Source of the DNA: Posidonia oceanica
Taxonomy: Eukaryota; Streptophyta; Magnoliopsida; Alismatales; Posidoniaceae
DNA length: 64,000 nt
Assembly (NCBI GenBank): GCA_037176725.1
Contig: JAZBRS010000049.1
Coordinates: forward strand, 11,612,001 to 11,676,000
Direction of reading: 5' to 3'
Shown: piece after piece, positions 1 to 10,644 of the stretch
Layout: each line of letters starts with the position of its first letter
Numbering within the stretch: the stretch's first letter is position 1
Position numbers and translations under genes: made by a program
Notes under the pieces: generated by a model
The model's database searches: none
What the model was told of the DNA's origin: nothing
The model's input: the letters and a program-made list of their open reading frames with translations, nothing else

Positions 1-367
1 AAGCATCGACCGACGGGCCAGGATGCGAAGAGGTGTCCGCCAAGGGAGGCACGGAAACCAAGGAAGCAACAGGAGTAGATCCTACGCAAGAGACAGCCAC
101 AGAAGGCCGAATTCCCGAGACGGGAAGGCCCTGGGATGGAACAGAAGGCGACGCTCCTGGAGCCAGAGTGGCGGTCACCATGGTAGACTCGGTGACAAGC
201 TCCAGGTCGGCTAGGGTCGACCCTTGATCCAGATAAAGGGGCTGAGAAGTCTCCTGTACCAGAAGTGGAGAGGAGACAGGGGACGCCAAAGCAGGGGAAG
301 GAGAGACCGAAGTCGGTATCTTCCCTATCGCCAAAGAGGAAGAGGGCTTGCCGGTATGCTGGGCCAT
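1..367 (-). pseudogene. E0 gag N-terminal fragment
   Basis: The minus strand is open from the left window edge to position 367, where an ATG begins MAQ. The sequence just around that start, SAMAQ preceded by HS, also occurs in the better preserved gag of E2 near 30146. The encoded segment is rich in Pro, Ser, Val and Ala, as in the low-complexity start of the gag proteins in this window, and has no recognisable domain. It is cut off by the window edge, so the gag core lies outside. An upstream in-frame extension runs to about 478 without an obvious start. It is assigned to gag from the position relative to the leader (368-1169) and the match to E2; that assignment is inference. Confidence 0.55.
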
Positions 368-1169
368 AGCAGACGGCGAGTGAGAGCAAACAGGTCTGTG
401 GCTGAAGGCGGGGACACAAGACCTAAGGAGAGCTATTGCCGGAGGCGACAGACAGCTCAGAGACAGAGAGGGACGCTTAGGATCCTAGCTGAAGGAACCC
501 GCACCTACCTGCAAAACCAATAAATGCGTTAGAGGTTGAATGCAAAAAAGAGTTATTAGGGGTGGCATGATGCAGATGAATGCCCTAATATGCGCTCTCT
601 CACCATGCATGTCCTGAGTAGATAACCTACCAGGACGCACTCAGGGGTAATGGGATTATGCAGACTCCAGGCCAGAAAAAAGGCTCCTGTCTCAACCCTG
701 CCAAAGCTCAGGTATAATGGGTGGTGCATTGGTGGTCTTGACCCTGCTAGGAGCATGGGTGGTACCCTCCAATAGCGCCGACACGACCCCTAGACAAGGG
801 GGGACAGACCGACTGACTAGCGCCATGCCAAAGCGTTGGGGGCAAGAGGCCGGGACTATCCTTCTCAGACTGTGGGTTGACTCAGATGAGAAGAATGCAT
901 GCTTTTTAAAATGCTGATGCAAATGCTTTAGAGCGTTTTACTTGCGTTTTATTAACCAAAAAGGAAAAATTGCATGTTTTGGCTCTAGTTGTGCTTAAAT
1001 GCTATTGCTTTGCTTTATTGTGGCTTTTAGATTAAGCAAAAGGGAAGCAAGCAAGTTTATACTATCCTAGGCATGGCATAAGTGAATGGGAGAGAAACAA
1101 GAAGTCATGGCATGCAAGCGATTCACACAGCAAGGCAAAAGGCATGGGCATGGCATGTGCAAGTGTATG
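368..1169 (-). other. E0 5' leader, proximal part
   Basis: There is no gene here. This is the untranslated leader between primer site and gag of the older element E0. Blocks at about 640-900 (for example around the purine-rich gggggcaagag at 838) recur at 30510-30740 in E2, in the same order and spacing. The stretch breaks at 1169 because E1 inserted here; the leader resumes at 28350. Confidence 0.7.
1165..1169. repeat. Target-site duplication of E1, left
   Basis: GTATG immediately outside the left end of E1; its partner at 28350-28354 reads GTGTG. The single difference fits one A/G transition after insertion. Confidence 0.75.
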
Positions 1170-3751
1170 TGTAGTAATCCTGAATTCTGTTCATCCATGC
1201 ACGTTACCAAAGCTTGCGTGCACCGATCAAAATAGGCTCACTATATGCGGTTGGATCCGAGGGGAGAACTCGACTCGGAAACGCTGGCAAAAGAAGAGAA
1301 AAGAAATGATAAGACAATTCGGAGTCGCCACCGGGTCTATTGAATTGGGAGACATGGAAAACCAAGGGTTAAGCATGAAAAGACATGCAAAACCGGATGC
1401 ATGGAGGGGCAAAGGGATGCAATGCTAATCTAAGCTACGCTATGCTATGCTATGCTATGACTCAAGCCTAGGATAAGGGAAAGGTCCATGCGAGCCAAGA
1501 GAAAGGGCAAGGACTCCTGTTACGCGCGGGGAAGGTGTCAGGCACCCCCGATACGTCCGAGAGTCGGTCTTTCTTAGGCAATCTCGCGCTAATGCAGGGA
1601 ATTGCTAGCCTAATGCCTAAATGCATAAATGCTTACCTACTGTGCATTGGAAATAAACGTGCTATCTATGTGCTCAGCCACGCTGCTAGTGTTCCGAACT
1701 AGGCGGACCCTAGTTCGTGAGAACTCCTAAGTAGTAAGCATCATGGCCTTATATGCAGACGCAGGCGATAAAACAAAACTGCGGGGAAACCAAGCAATGC
1801 AAGCGATAAAGCAAAGTAGGTACGAAAAACGGTGCGAAAATGCAGAAAACAACGCAAGGCACGGAAAATGATGCAAAAGGCAGAAAGCAATGCAAAGGAG
1901 TGCGAAAAAACATGCAGCGAAGCGAAAAACGATGCAAAACACGGAAAACAGGGCGAAGTGCAAAAAACGAGGCAAAGCGGGGTGCGAAACCAAAACAAAG
2001 GGGTGGGCAACATGCATTGGGGTTGCAGTAAGCCAAAGAAGCGAAAAAATGCAGAAAACAGCGAACGAAACGAAAGCGACGCTTTAAAATGGCTGTCAGC
2101 CATCTGCAAGTAATGGACGCTGGCAACATCAGCGTCCAACATTGGACGCTAGCATTGCTGCCGTCCAACACCTGCTGGAGGCAGGCAGCATGCAGATTTT
2201 AAAAAATAATGCATTCTAGCCATATGGATGCAATACAGATGCAAAAGTGCAACTAAATGGGTGCCTAACATGCAAATCTAACCTAACAGAAGATTAGAAG
2301 AGGAATTAGAGCAAGGAGCAGGCCAGAATCAAGGATTCAAGCTAGCAGGTTGTTGGACGCCTGTAGGCTGGGCGTCCAACGTTAGACGCCAGAGTGGCTG
2401 GTGTCCAACACAGAATAGAAGTCAGAGGAGAGAAGGGAGCGTACAAGTGATAGATGAGAATAGGGATCATGCATTTGGGTTGCTAGAGATGAGCAGGGGG
2501 CAAGCAAGCAAACAAGGGAGGCATAAAAAAATTAATTCAGACTTTACCTGCAGCTTGTGCCAGGTTTGAGATGCAACCAGGTCGTTGGACGCAAGCTGGG
2601 CCGGCGTCTAATGTTGGACGCCAGCTTTAGCAGCGTACAACGCCCTGGGAGGCAGAACACACAAGAAGGCATGCATAAACAAGCAAATAATTCACAGAAA
2701 TTAAAAGACAGTTGCTGGAGAAGCTAGACATGCATAAGAACACAGGAGATAAGCAAACAGGCAAGATCAGGGCATTATGCAAGCTTTAAACAAAAGAATG
2801 AGGAGCTAGGACATTGGACACTAGAGCCAGCAGCGTCCAACATTGGACGCTGAAGGCTTTGGCGTCCAATGACCCAGACCTGCAGATTCACCTGTTCTAA
2901 AGGGGGAGCTCAACTCTACCCCACCTATATGCATGCAAACACATTAAAAACATATAAGAGCTTAACTGGAACATGCACAGCAAACATGGCAAACATTTAA
3001 TCCAAGAAGACAAGCTAAAAGGAAGCATGCATGAAAGAATAGGCTTCAAACTTGCAAAAAGGAATAAATAGCTTAAAGAAATCCTAGCAAACCTAAGCAT
3101 GGTTGCCATAGGGTCCAGGCATCTCTAAACGTGCATGGATCACAAAATAATATCAAGAATATGCAAGACATAGGCATGGCAGCAAAGCAAAGAAAGCAGA
3201 TATGTTGGACACTAGGTGAACCAGCGTCCAACGTTGGACGCAGCTCACCCTGCCATCCAACGCAGGCAGGAGACAGACTGAGCATTAAGCATGCAAAAAG
3301 GATTCAAACAAGCATGGAATAAGTTAAAAAGCATGGCACAACATCAGAGGGCATTAAAGGAAGCATATAGCATGGGTCTGCAGGAAAGCATGCAAGGATA
3401 AAGCATGGAAAGCATCCAAACAAGGGCAAAGCCAAACAGGGTGTTGGACGCTGCCCAAGCAGGCGTCCAACGTTGGACGCACCAGTTGGTGCGTCCAACA
3501 CACTGAACTCTCTCTTGGACGTGAATCACGTCCAAAAGGAGTCAAATAAATTGCTAAGTTGCATGGGAACGTAACACTAAGCATGCAAGACCACAAGGGA
3601 CAACAAACTAATCGTTTCGCGGCCTGGAACGGCAGCTCCACCAAACTTGCCGGAGTTGCAGGTGTGCTGCGGCAGCAAGTTCGGTGAGGTCGTCTGGGCA
3701 GCTCGGAGCACCGGAGAGGCTTGCAACTGGTTGCAAACGAAGATGGGAGTG
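1170..3751 (-). repeat. E1 3' LTR, part 1 (split by S1)
   Basis: First 2582 bp of the left LTR, read on the plus strand. It matches 24990-27571 at roughly 93-97% in three stretches compared by eye. It contains the clustered GCGTCCAACGTTGGACGC inverted repeats (about 2114-3500). It also has a block at about 1510-1580 that, on the minus strand, includes the string GTGCC followed by ACACCTTCCCCGCGCG, shared with the unrelated-length LTRs S1 and S2. The last five bases (3747-3751, GAGTG) are the left target duplication of S1. Confidence 0.93.
3747..3751. repeat. Target-site duplication of S1, left
   Basis: GAGTG; identical to 9357-9361 on the other side of S1. Confidence 0.92.
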
Positions 3752-6700
3752 TGTTGACACCCCATTTTGACAGGCTGGATCGTTTGGAGCCTTCCGGTGA
3801 CTGCTGGACCCGAACCCAGACCCAAACCTACACCTTCCTCTCCTTCTTTCCCCTCAAAACAAGTCCAAATTCAGCCTGAGCTTGCCCCCCTTTCCCGAAC
3901 CTGAAAACCCACCAAAATCCATAGGAACACTCACCCCTGATGACTTAGTAAACCCACCAAAAAGCCTGCAAAATCTCAAACCAGACCCCTCCCAAAAACC
4001 CTAGGAAACTTAGGCAAAACTACCCTCTTTCTACGCCTCAAAATCCCTCCAAAACTTCCTCAAAACTGAACCAAAACTCCAGGACCAAAACTAGAAACCC
4101 TAGACCCCGCACCCGGCAAATTTCACCCCTTTCGGAGACCTTTAAGACCCCTTTTCGCTGGAATTATCGTTTTCTCTCTCCGGGATTATCGTTTTCTCTC
4201 TCCTCTCTCTCTCCTGATTATCGTCTCTCTTTTCATCCCCTTCTCGCCCTCCTTCTGGCTTGGCAGCGGGCCCCCTTTGTACTCCTATCCCTTCTCTACC
4301 TTATTCCTATTTTTATTTTATTTTTACCATCTTCCTTGAATTTTAAAAAATCTTTCCCCTCAAACCTACCTCTTTCCCTTTTATTCCCTTTTTTCCTCTT
4401 TCTTCTTCTTTTTCTTTTCTTCTTCCTTCCTTTGCGAAAAACCTCAAAAATCCTTAAAAATCTGTAAAACCCCAAGACCTAAAAGAAACAAATCAGAATC
4501 CCCAGAAAAAGCAATTAAAAACATTAAATAAACAATTAAAAACCTAAACTTAATTAAATCAAGCTAAAAAGAAAATCAAGCATGCAAACTAAAAAATGCA
4601 AAACAAACTAAAATAAAATACTGTAAAATCAACTAAAAAACTGAAATAAAATCAGAACCTACCAAAAATGAAAACCCCACTAAAAGAATTAAAAAAACAA
4701 ACCCCAAGGGAAAGAATTAAAAATCAAATGCTAAAACAAATAATTAAAGGAGACAAAGGCTTAACCTAATAAACATGAGAAAAATAGCATAAGAACCTAA
4801 TTAAAAAAGGAAAAAGAAAATACAGTTAAAAGACCTAAAATACTTAATCAAATCAGGAAAAATCCAACTAAAAAAACATCAAGAAGAATTAACAAATAAA
4901 AACAAAAGCATGGATCAAAAGACTTAAAAAAGGAAAATACAAAAGACTAGGACTAAAAGCCCAAAACCCACTCAAAATAATGTAAAAATAAATCCTAAAA
5001 ATCCTAATTAACATCCTAAAATACTTAACAAGAAAACACAATTTTAAAAACAATTTAAAAGAATTTAACCAACCCCTAATCAAGTGGAAAACAAATCAAA
5101 AACAAAATAAAACCCTAAAGCCCTAATCAAGCCTAAAACCCACTAATTAACCTAAAAACAGTCATTAAAAAAAATCCAATTAAACACCCAACCTACAACA
5201 CAACTCATCTAATATTTTTATTTATTTTTATCCTTTTTTTTTCTATTTTCTTTTCCCTCTTTCTTCCCATCTTTCTTTCTTTCTTCTTTTTTATCCTCTC
5301 TTTTCTTCTTTACTGGGCTCACCAGCCCATTACCCGATTTCTTCCTTTTTTAAAAACCACAGCCCGCTGCTACAGTGATGCACAGTCCTTCTTCTTCCTC
5401 CGTCCGCGCGCTGGCAGTGCAACAGTGCACGCCGCCTGCCATTCTGCCCTCCTGCCACCTTCTGCTCGCGCCGAACGTCGGTCCGTGCTTCCTGCCATTG
5501 CCACGCCGTGGCATTCAATGCGGGCACCTGCAAAACCAAGAAGGGAGGCTATCAGAGGTCAGGCGGAAAGGGAGGGAAATTCAGAGTGTGTTTTCAGGAG
5601 GGAAAGAGAGGAGAAGAAGGGGAATTGATCCCGGAAGAGAGACGAGGTTTTCCAGAGACAATCCCGAGTGAGAGCGTGTCGATTTCTTCTCGGAAAGCCA
5701 CCCAGAAACACCGGACCTCCGCCCCTCCTTCCCCCAGCGAACTAGCATCCAAAACGCCCCCGAAATCCTCCAGAATTCCTTCCCCAATCTCACCCAGGTC
5801 ACCTGCAATTCCACCCACCACTCCACACAGAGAAACAGCCCAGCCTTTCACCTCCGGCACCCTGAAACCCAGGGAGAACCCAACGCCACCCCTCCTGAAA
5901 TTCCCACCACCGTAGACCTCCAATCGGTCCTAAACCTTTCCTAGATACTCGCCCGAACTCCAGCTTTCTAACCCCCCAAAGCTTCGCCTACAAACCTCAC
6001 CGCAGACCAAACGAACCACCACAAACACTTGCCCCAATTTCTGTCCGAAAACCAATCCGATCCACAACCTTCACCACAGCACTCCATTGCCCAATTCAAG
6101 CCCCTGCGCACCATCACCAGACCTCCAGCAACCCGCCAGAAGGCTCCGTTCGGCCTGAGGAGCAGCGAGCACCTCTCCCCACCTCCGGTCACCCGTGGTG
6201 AACCCACTGGACCCATTCGTCGCGCCGATCTTCGCAGCTGCCCTCCGGTCATTCAGCAAGCTCCAGAGCGTCGTGCTGAGCAGAACCAGGCGCCCAGAAG
6301 TAGCAGACGGCGCCCGCAGTAGCCAGGCCGAGCTCGCCGACTTCTGCAAGGTCGACCGACGTCGGGAGCGCGTTCCAGACGCGGGAAGAGGTATTTTCTT
6401 CCTCTCTCAGCTCTCCCTCCTTCCTCTTCTGCTTCTCCGCCAACCAGAAGTAGCTTCCAAGTCCTCCAGCCCCGCCTGCAAGTCGCCGGACAGACCGTCT
6501 TCTCCGGCGCCGGCCCCCCTGTTCTCCGGACGCTCCGCCCAACAGAACATCGCTCCGACAGTCTCCGAAGCTCCGCACGAACGCCGGTAGCACCCTCCGC
6601 CGATCAGCACCTCCGCAGCTCCCTGTGCCGACGGTGGCGAGCTCCGGTGGCATTCGGCTACAGTGCCAGCCACCGCCGGCGGTTCACTGTTGATTTATTT

Positions 6701-9356
6701 CTCCAGTTATAAAGTTTTTATGCAAATATTACATTCCTGCCTTAAGTTTTTACATTTTTGCGTTCTGGTCCTTAGTTTATTTAAGTTGCTTAGTTTTCAA
6801 TTTAATATCATGCTAAATTGCTTATCTTATTCCTGTTTTTTAGTATTTTCATTCTGGTCCTTTTACTGTGCTGTGTAGTTGTAATTTTTTATGCTCTGGC
6901 CCCTCTACTCTTGATTATTGCATTCAGGTCCTGTTTTAAATCAGTTCATTTATTTACATGCATTTTACCATACTGCATTGCATTCCAAGCCCTTGCATGT
7001 TACTGTTTTTGCATTCAGGTCCCATGCACTGTAGAACTTAGGGTTTATTTTCTTGTTTTGCATACTGCATTGCACATTTGCCCCCCAGTTTTTGCATATT
7101 TGCATTTGGGTCCATTTTAAATGGACAGTAACTCTTGCATGCATTTTTAGCTTATTGTATTGCATTTTTGACCCTGATCTTTTTGAAAATCACACTGTAG
7201 TCCTGTGATATATTTTTCAGAGCACATTTTGCATATAAAATTGCATTTTCAGACCCTGCATGATTTGAAAATCACACATAGAGCCTTGCATCTTTTAAAA
7301 ATTATGTGAAAAGACTGTTTCACCCCTAAGTTGCATTTTAACTCCCATGTTTGCAAAAATTGCATGTAAACCCTCCATTTGCATTCCCGGACTCCTTAGA
7401 ACCCCTGTTTTCTGGAAAATTTGCATTTTAGCCCCTTTCTTTTTCAAAAATACTTTTAAACCCCCGTTCTTTCCAAATGGCTTTTCCTTGTCTTCTCTGG
7501 CTTTGCATTGCATTCCGCATCCATTTAATCTTGCATTTAAGCTCCCCTTTGCATACACCAAGCACTTCTAACTCCCCTTCACTTGGGAGGGCCTTCAGCA
7601 CACCCCTAGGACCTCCTGAACACTTAGATCTGTTCTCCTCTTCTGTTCTGACCCTTCCGCTCCGAAGTTGCGATATCTTTCAATCCGACCGTCGGATCTC
7701 CTCAAGTAAGCTGCCCAGGTGACCGCAGCGAAGCGCTCTTCAGCATGGACCCAACAGATCTCCGATCAGACTCCCGGATCTCCAGGTATATCTTCCTGAA
7801 CTTCTGCACTGCATTCATCTTGCATGCCATTTGCACCGTTTTGCGTGCCCTTTAGTTTTCTTGCCTCGTTTTGCGCGCCATCGCGTTTTATTGCTCCGTT
7901 TTGCGCGCCGCTTCTTTGTCTTGCACCGTTTTGAGTGCCCTTTAGTTTTTTTCGCCTCGTTTCGCGTGTTTTCATGTTTTATCGCTCCATTTTGCGTGCC
8001 GCTTCTCTATTTTGCACCGTTTTGCGTGCCCTTTAGTTTTCTTGCCTCGTTTTGCGTGCCATCGCGTTTTATCGCTCCGTTTTGCGCGCCGCTTCATTGT
8101 CTTGCACCGTTTTGCGTGCCCTTTAGTTTTTTCGCCTCGTTTCGCGTGCCATCGCGTTTTATCGCTCCGTTTTGCGCGCCGCATCTTTGTCTTGCACCGT
8201 TTTGCGTGCCTTTCAGTTTTCCCGCCCCGTTTTGCGTGTTTTCTCGTTTTCTCGCTCCGCTTTGTGTGCCTTTCAGTTTTCTCGCCCCGTTTTGCGCGTT
8301 TTCTTGTTTTCTCGCTCCGTTTTGCGTGCCTTTTAGTTTTTTGCCTCGTTCTGCGTGTTCTCATGTTTTCTCGCTCTGTTTTGCACGCCGCTCCTCTGTC
8401 TTGCACCGTTTTGCGTGCCCTTTAGTTTTCTTGCCTCGTTTTGCGCGCAGTCTTGTTTTCCTGCGCCGTTTTGCGTGCCCTTTCGTTTTCTCGTCCCGTT
8501 TTGCGTGCCCTGGTGTTTTCTTGCCCAGTTTTGCGCCCTTCTTTCGTTTTCTCGCACGGTTTTGCGTTCTTGTTCCATTTCTTGCCCCATTTTGCATGTC
8601 AACCCTGTCCTCGCATCTTTTTTGCATACTTCTTTCGTTCCTCGCACTGTTTTACGCCGTTTTCCCTTGCATGTCGACTGCATTGCATGGTTTTCTCGCC
8701 GTTTTGTTTTATCGCCTGCACTTGCATATAGGGCGGTGATGCTTACTGTCCGGGGTTCTCACGAGCCAGGTTTCGCCCGGTTCGGAATACGGGCAGCGTT
8801 GCTGAGTGTTTAGATTGCACGTTTACTTCCTCGCATCGTTTTCCATCACTTAGAGCACACCTTTGAGCATTTAGACAGGCATTCATTGGCACTTAGGCAT
8901 TCAAAGTCTGCATTTCCCTGCATATGCGAGCGTAAGCCTAGAAAGACCGATTCTCGGGCGTGTCGGGGGTGCCTAACACCTTCCCCGCGCGTAACAGGAG
9001 TCCTTACCCTCTCTTGGCCCGCAATGACCATATTGCCCTTGTCCTAGGCATGAGTCACATCATTTGCATTCATTTGCATCTTTTTTCTTTTGCATTGCTT
9101 TGCTTTGCATCCTTTGCTTGGTTTTGCGTGATTATTCACGCATTTCCCCGGTTTTCCTCGTCTTCCGATTTAATAGACTTGGTGGCGACTCCGATTTTGT
9201 CTTATCTTCTTCTTTTCTTTCCGTTTTTCCCTTTTTAAACGTTTTCGAGTTAGGTCTTCCTTCTCGGACATAGCCGCTTATAGTGAGCCTGATTCCGATC
9301 GGTGCACGCGAGCTTTGGCATCGTGCATGGACGATCCGAACACCGGGATTACTACA
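3752..9356 (+). mobile_element. S1: solo LTR, 5.6 kb, nested in the E1 3' LTR
   Basis: Starts TGTTGACACCCCATTTTGAC and ends GGATTACTACA, with GAGTG on both sides (3747-3751 and 9357-9361). Removing it together with one GAGTG restores the sequence seen in the intact LTR at about 27566-27580. There is no internal region, primer site or polypurine tract, so it is a solo LTR left by LTR-LTR recombination. Its two ends resemble those of the E1 LTR, so it belongs to the same lineage, but the body is 2.2 kb longer. From left to right it holds a CT-rich tract (about 4140-4440), an A-rich tract (about 4440-5210), a GC-rich proline/arginine-looking tract (about 5390-6680), a TGCAT-rich tract (about 6690-7560) and a TTTTGCGTGCC minisatellite (about 7830-8700). 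I see no gene in it. Confidence 0.93.
7830..8700 (+). repeat. TTTTGCGTGCC minisatellite inside S1
   Basis: Degenerate tandem repeat of about 30 bp. Most units contain a TTTTGCG(T/C)G(C/T)-type core flanked by CTCGCTCCG or TTGCACCG and by TTTAGTTTTCT. About 25 to 30 units are visible. It keeps a 302-codon frame open, but the reading is a repeating Phe/Arg/Cys string and other frames are open too, so I do not call it coding. A shorter version lies in S2 at about 60290-60560, and a diverged relative in reverse orientation lies in the E1 LTR at about 1765-2060. Confidence 0.85.
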
Positions 9357-9361
9357 GAGTG
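9357..9361. repeat. Target-site duplication of S1, right
   Basis: GAGTG directly after the GGATTACTACA end of S1. The host LTR resumes at 9362 with ccttcttgctc. Confidence 0.92.
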
Positions 9362-10144
9362 CCTTCTTGCTCTCGGAAGTGGGAATTCTCTTCTCAGCTC
9401 CGTGTGGTGTCTGTGGCAAAGGGTTGAACTTGCGGTTTTGTTGAAGTTGGCATGGGTTCGTGTGCTTGGCAGAGGTGTTGCAAGCCGAATTCTGACGGAT
9501 TCAGGTGCTGGCAGGTACGAGTGAGTGTGTGAGGTCCATGTGGAATGTTAGAGGAGGGCGTGGGCATTGGCAAGAGGCTGACGAAGGCGAGGCGGTGGTT
9601 GACACAAGCGGCGGAAGTCAGCCCTGTCAGAGAGTGGTTAGAGAGCTTGTTTTGGGCTAATATGGAGGAGATGGGTAGTTACTTAGGTTTGGAAGGTAGT
9701 GGATGGCGTGGAGCGAAGGAAGGGACGGGTAGTAAGTGCGGGGAGGCGTGGGATTGGACGGCTGGTGTGCTGGAGGGGGCGGAGCAACCGCTGCTGCCCT
9801 CGAGTCGTTGGACGCCAGATCAGAGGGCGTCCAATGTTGGACGCCAGACCAGAGTGCGTCCAACGTTGGACGCTAGCACAGGCCACGTCCAACGTTGGGC
9901 ACTGCCTGTTCTAGCGTCCAACACACTCAGGTAGCATAAGCTACAAATGGGCTTGGGCTTGGGCCTATAGGTGTTGTAAAAGGTGCAAATAGCTTAGGTT
10001 AGGGCTCCTAGGGTTTGGGCAAGGTTTTGGGTTTAGAAATGGGTTAGAAAAAGGGGTTGAAAATGGGATGCCATTCCAGAATCCACACACGAGCCTGCAA
10101 AAGAGAACAACCAACTTCCAGGTTGTCAGAATGGGGTGTCTATA
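9362..10144 (-). repeat. E1 3' LTR, part 2
   Basis: Continuation of the LTR after S1, matching 27572-28349. It includes another inverted-repeat cluster (9808-9932) with a perfect GCGTCCAACGTTGGACGC at 9856-9873. The last bases are GGTGTCTATA where the 5' LTR has GGTGTCTACA, so the terminal CA has decayed by one base. Confidence 0.92.
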
Positions 10145-10160
10145 GATGCCCCTCCCTGAG
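10145..10160 (-). promoter_or_regulatory. E1 polypurine tract
   Basis: On the minus strand this reads CTCAGGGAGGGGCATC and abuts the 3' LTR. The same purine-rich string ending GGGGCATC sits at the matching place in E3 (34681) and E4 (46833). This is the expected position for priming plus-strand synthesis. Confidence 0.85.
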
Positions 10161-10640
10161 CGAGGTCAAGCGGAGCGAGACCGCTGCTCAGGGTAGGCAA
10201 GACACCCTACCTGATGCCGGTAGGAGCGTAAATGACTGTAGGAGCGAGTCATTCGCCCGGTGGATGCACCGGAAAACATGACTCAGAGCGACAATGCAGA
10301 TGCAGATGCGAATGCAATGCGTGCTGATGCAATGTGGTGCATGCTAATGCAGAAGTTAGGGCAGAGGTTATGTTAGTGCAGATGTAATGCATGCCGATGC
10401 AGTTGTTTACTATGCAATGCTGTTAGTAGAAGAAATGTGATGCTGATGCAGAAGAAATGCAAATGAAGTGGCAGTGTGATGCATGAGTTCGGGGATTAGT
10501 CCGAGCTCACAAAAGAAAATGCTTGACAAGACTGATGGGCTTGGCATCCGAGCAGTTAGGGCTGCTAGCCCAACAGGCAAGGGGGAGACAATTGAATGGC
10601 TGTCGACCGAGCAGTTGGGGCTGCCAGCTCGTAGGGGAAA
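10161..10640 (-). other. E1 3' untranslated region next to the polypurine tract
   Basis: No gene. The first 120 bases are conserved in E3 (34681-34810). From about 10290 to 10480 there is a loose (GATGCA)n-like microsatellite, shared with E3 at about 34825-34960. Confidence 0.6.
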
Positions 10641-10644
10641 TAGG

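Noticed and set aside
1749..2171. Cys/Phe-rich frames in the E-family LTRs (also near 25548-25949)
   Set aside because: They follow a diverged reverse copy of the GCAAAACG-type repeat, are open in several frames and show no domain.
3960..4110. Repeated aaaccct/ccctaga-like strings, also at 55560-55740
   Set aside because: Scattered, not a tandem TTTAGGG array, and located inside LTRs; not telomeric.
5390..6680. GC-rich stretch of S1 with several overlapping Pro/Arg frames, also at 56940-58560 in S2
   Set aside because: Frames are open on both strands, start and stop differ between S1 and S2, and no domain appears. It looks compositional.
7831..8739. Open frame of 302 codons in S1
   Set aside because: It follows the TTTTGCGTGCC minisatellite; the Phe/Arg/Cys repeat reads through in other frames too, and S2 does not keep it.
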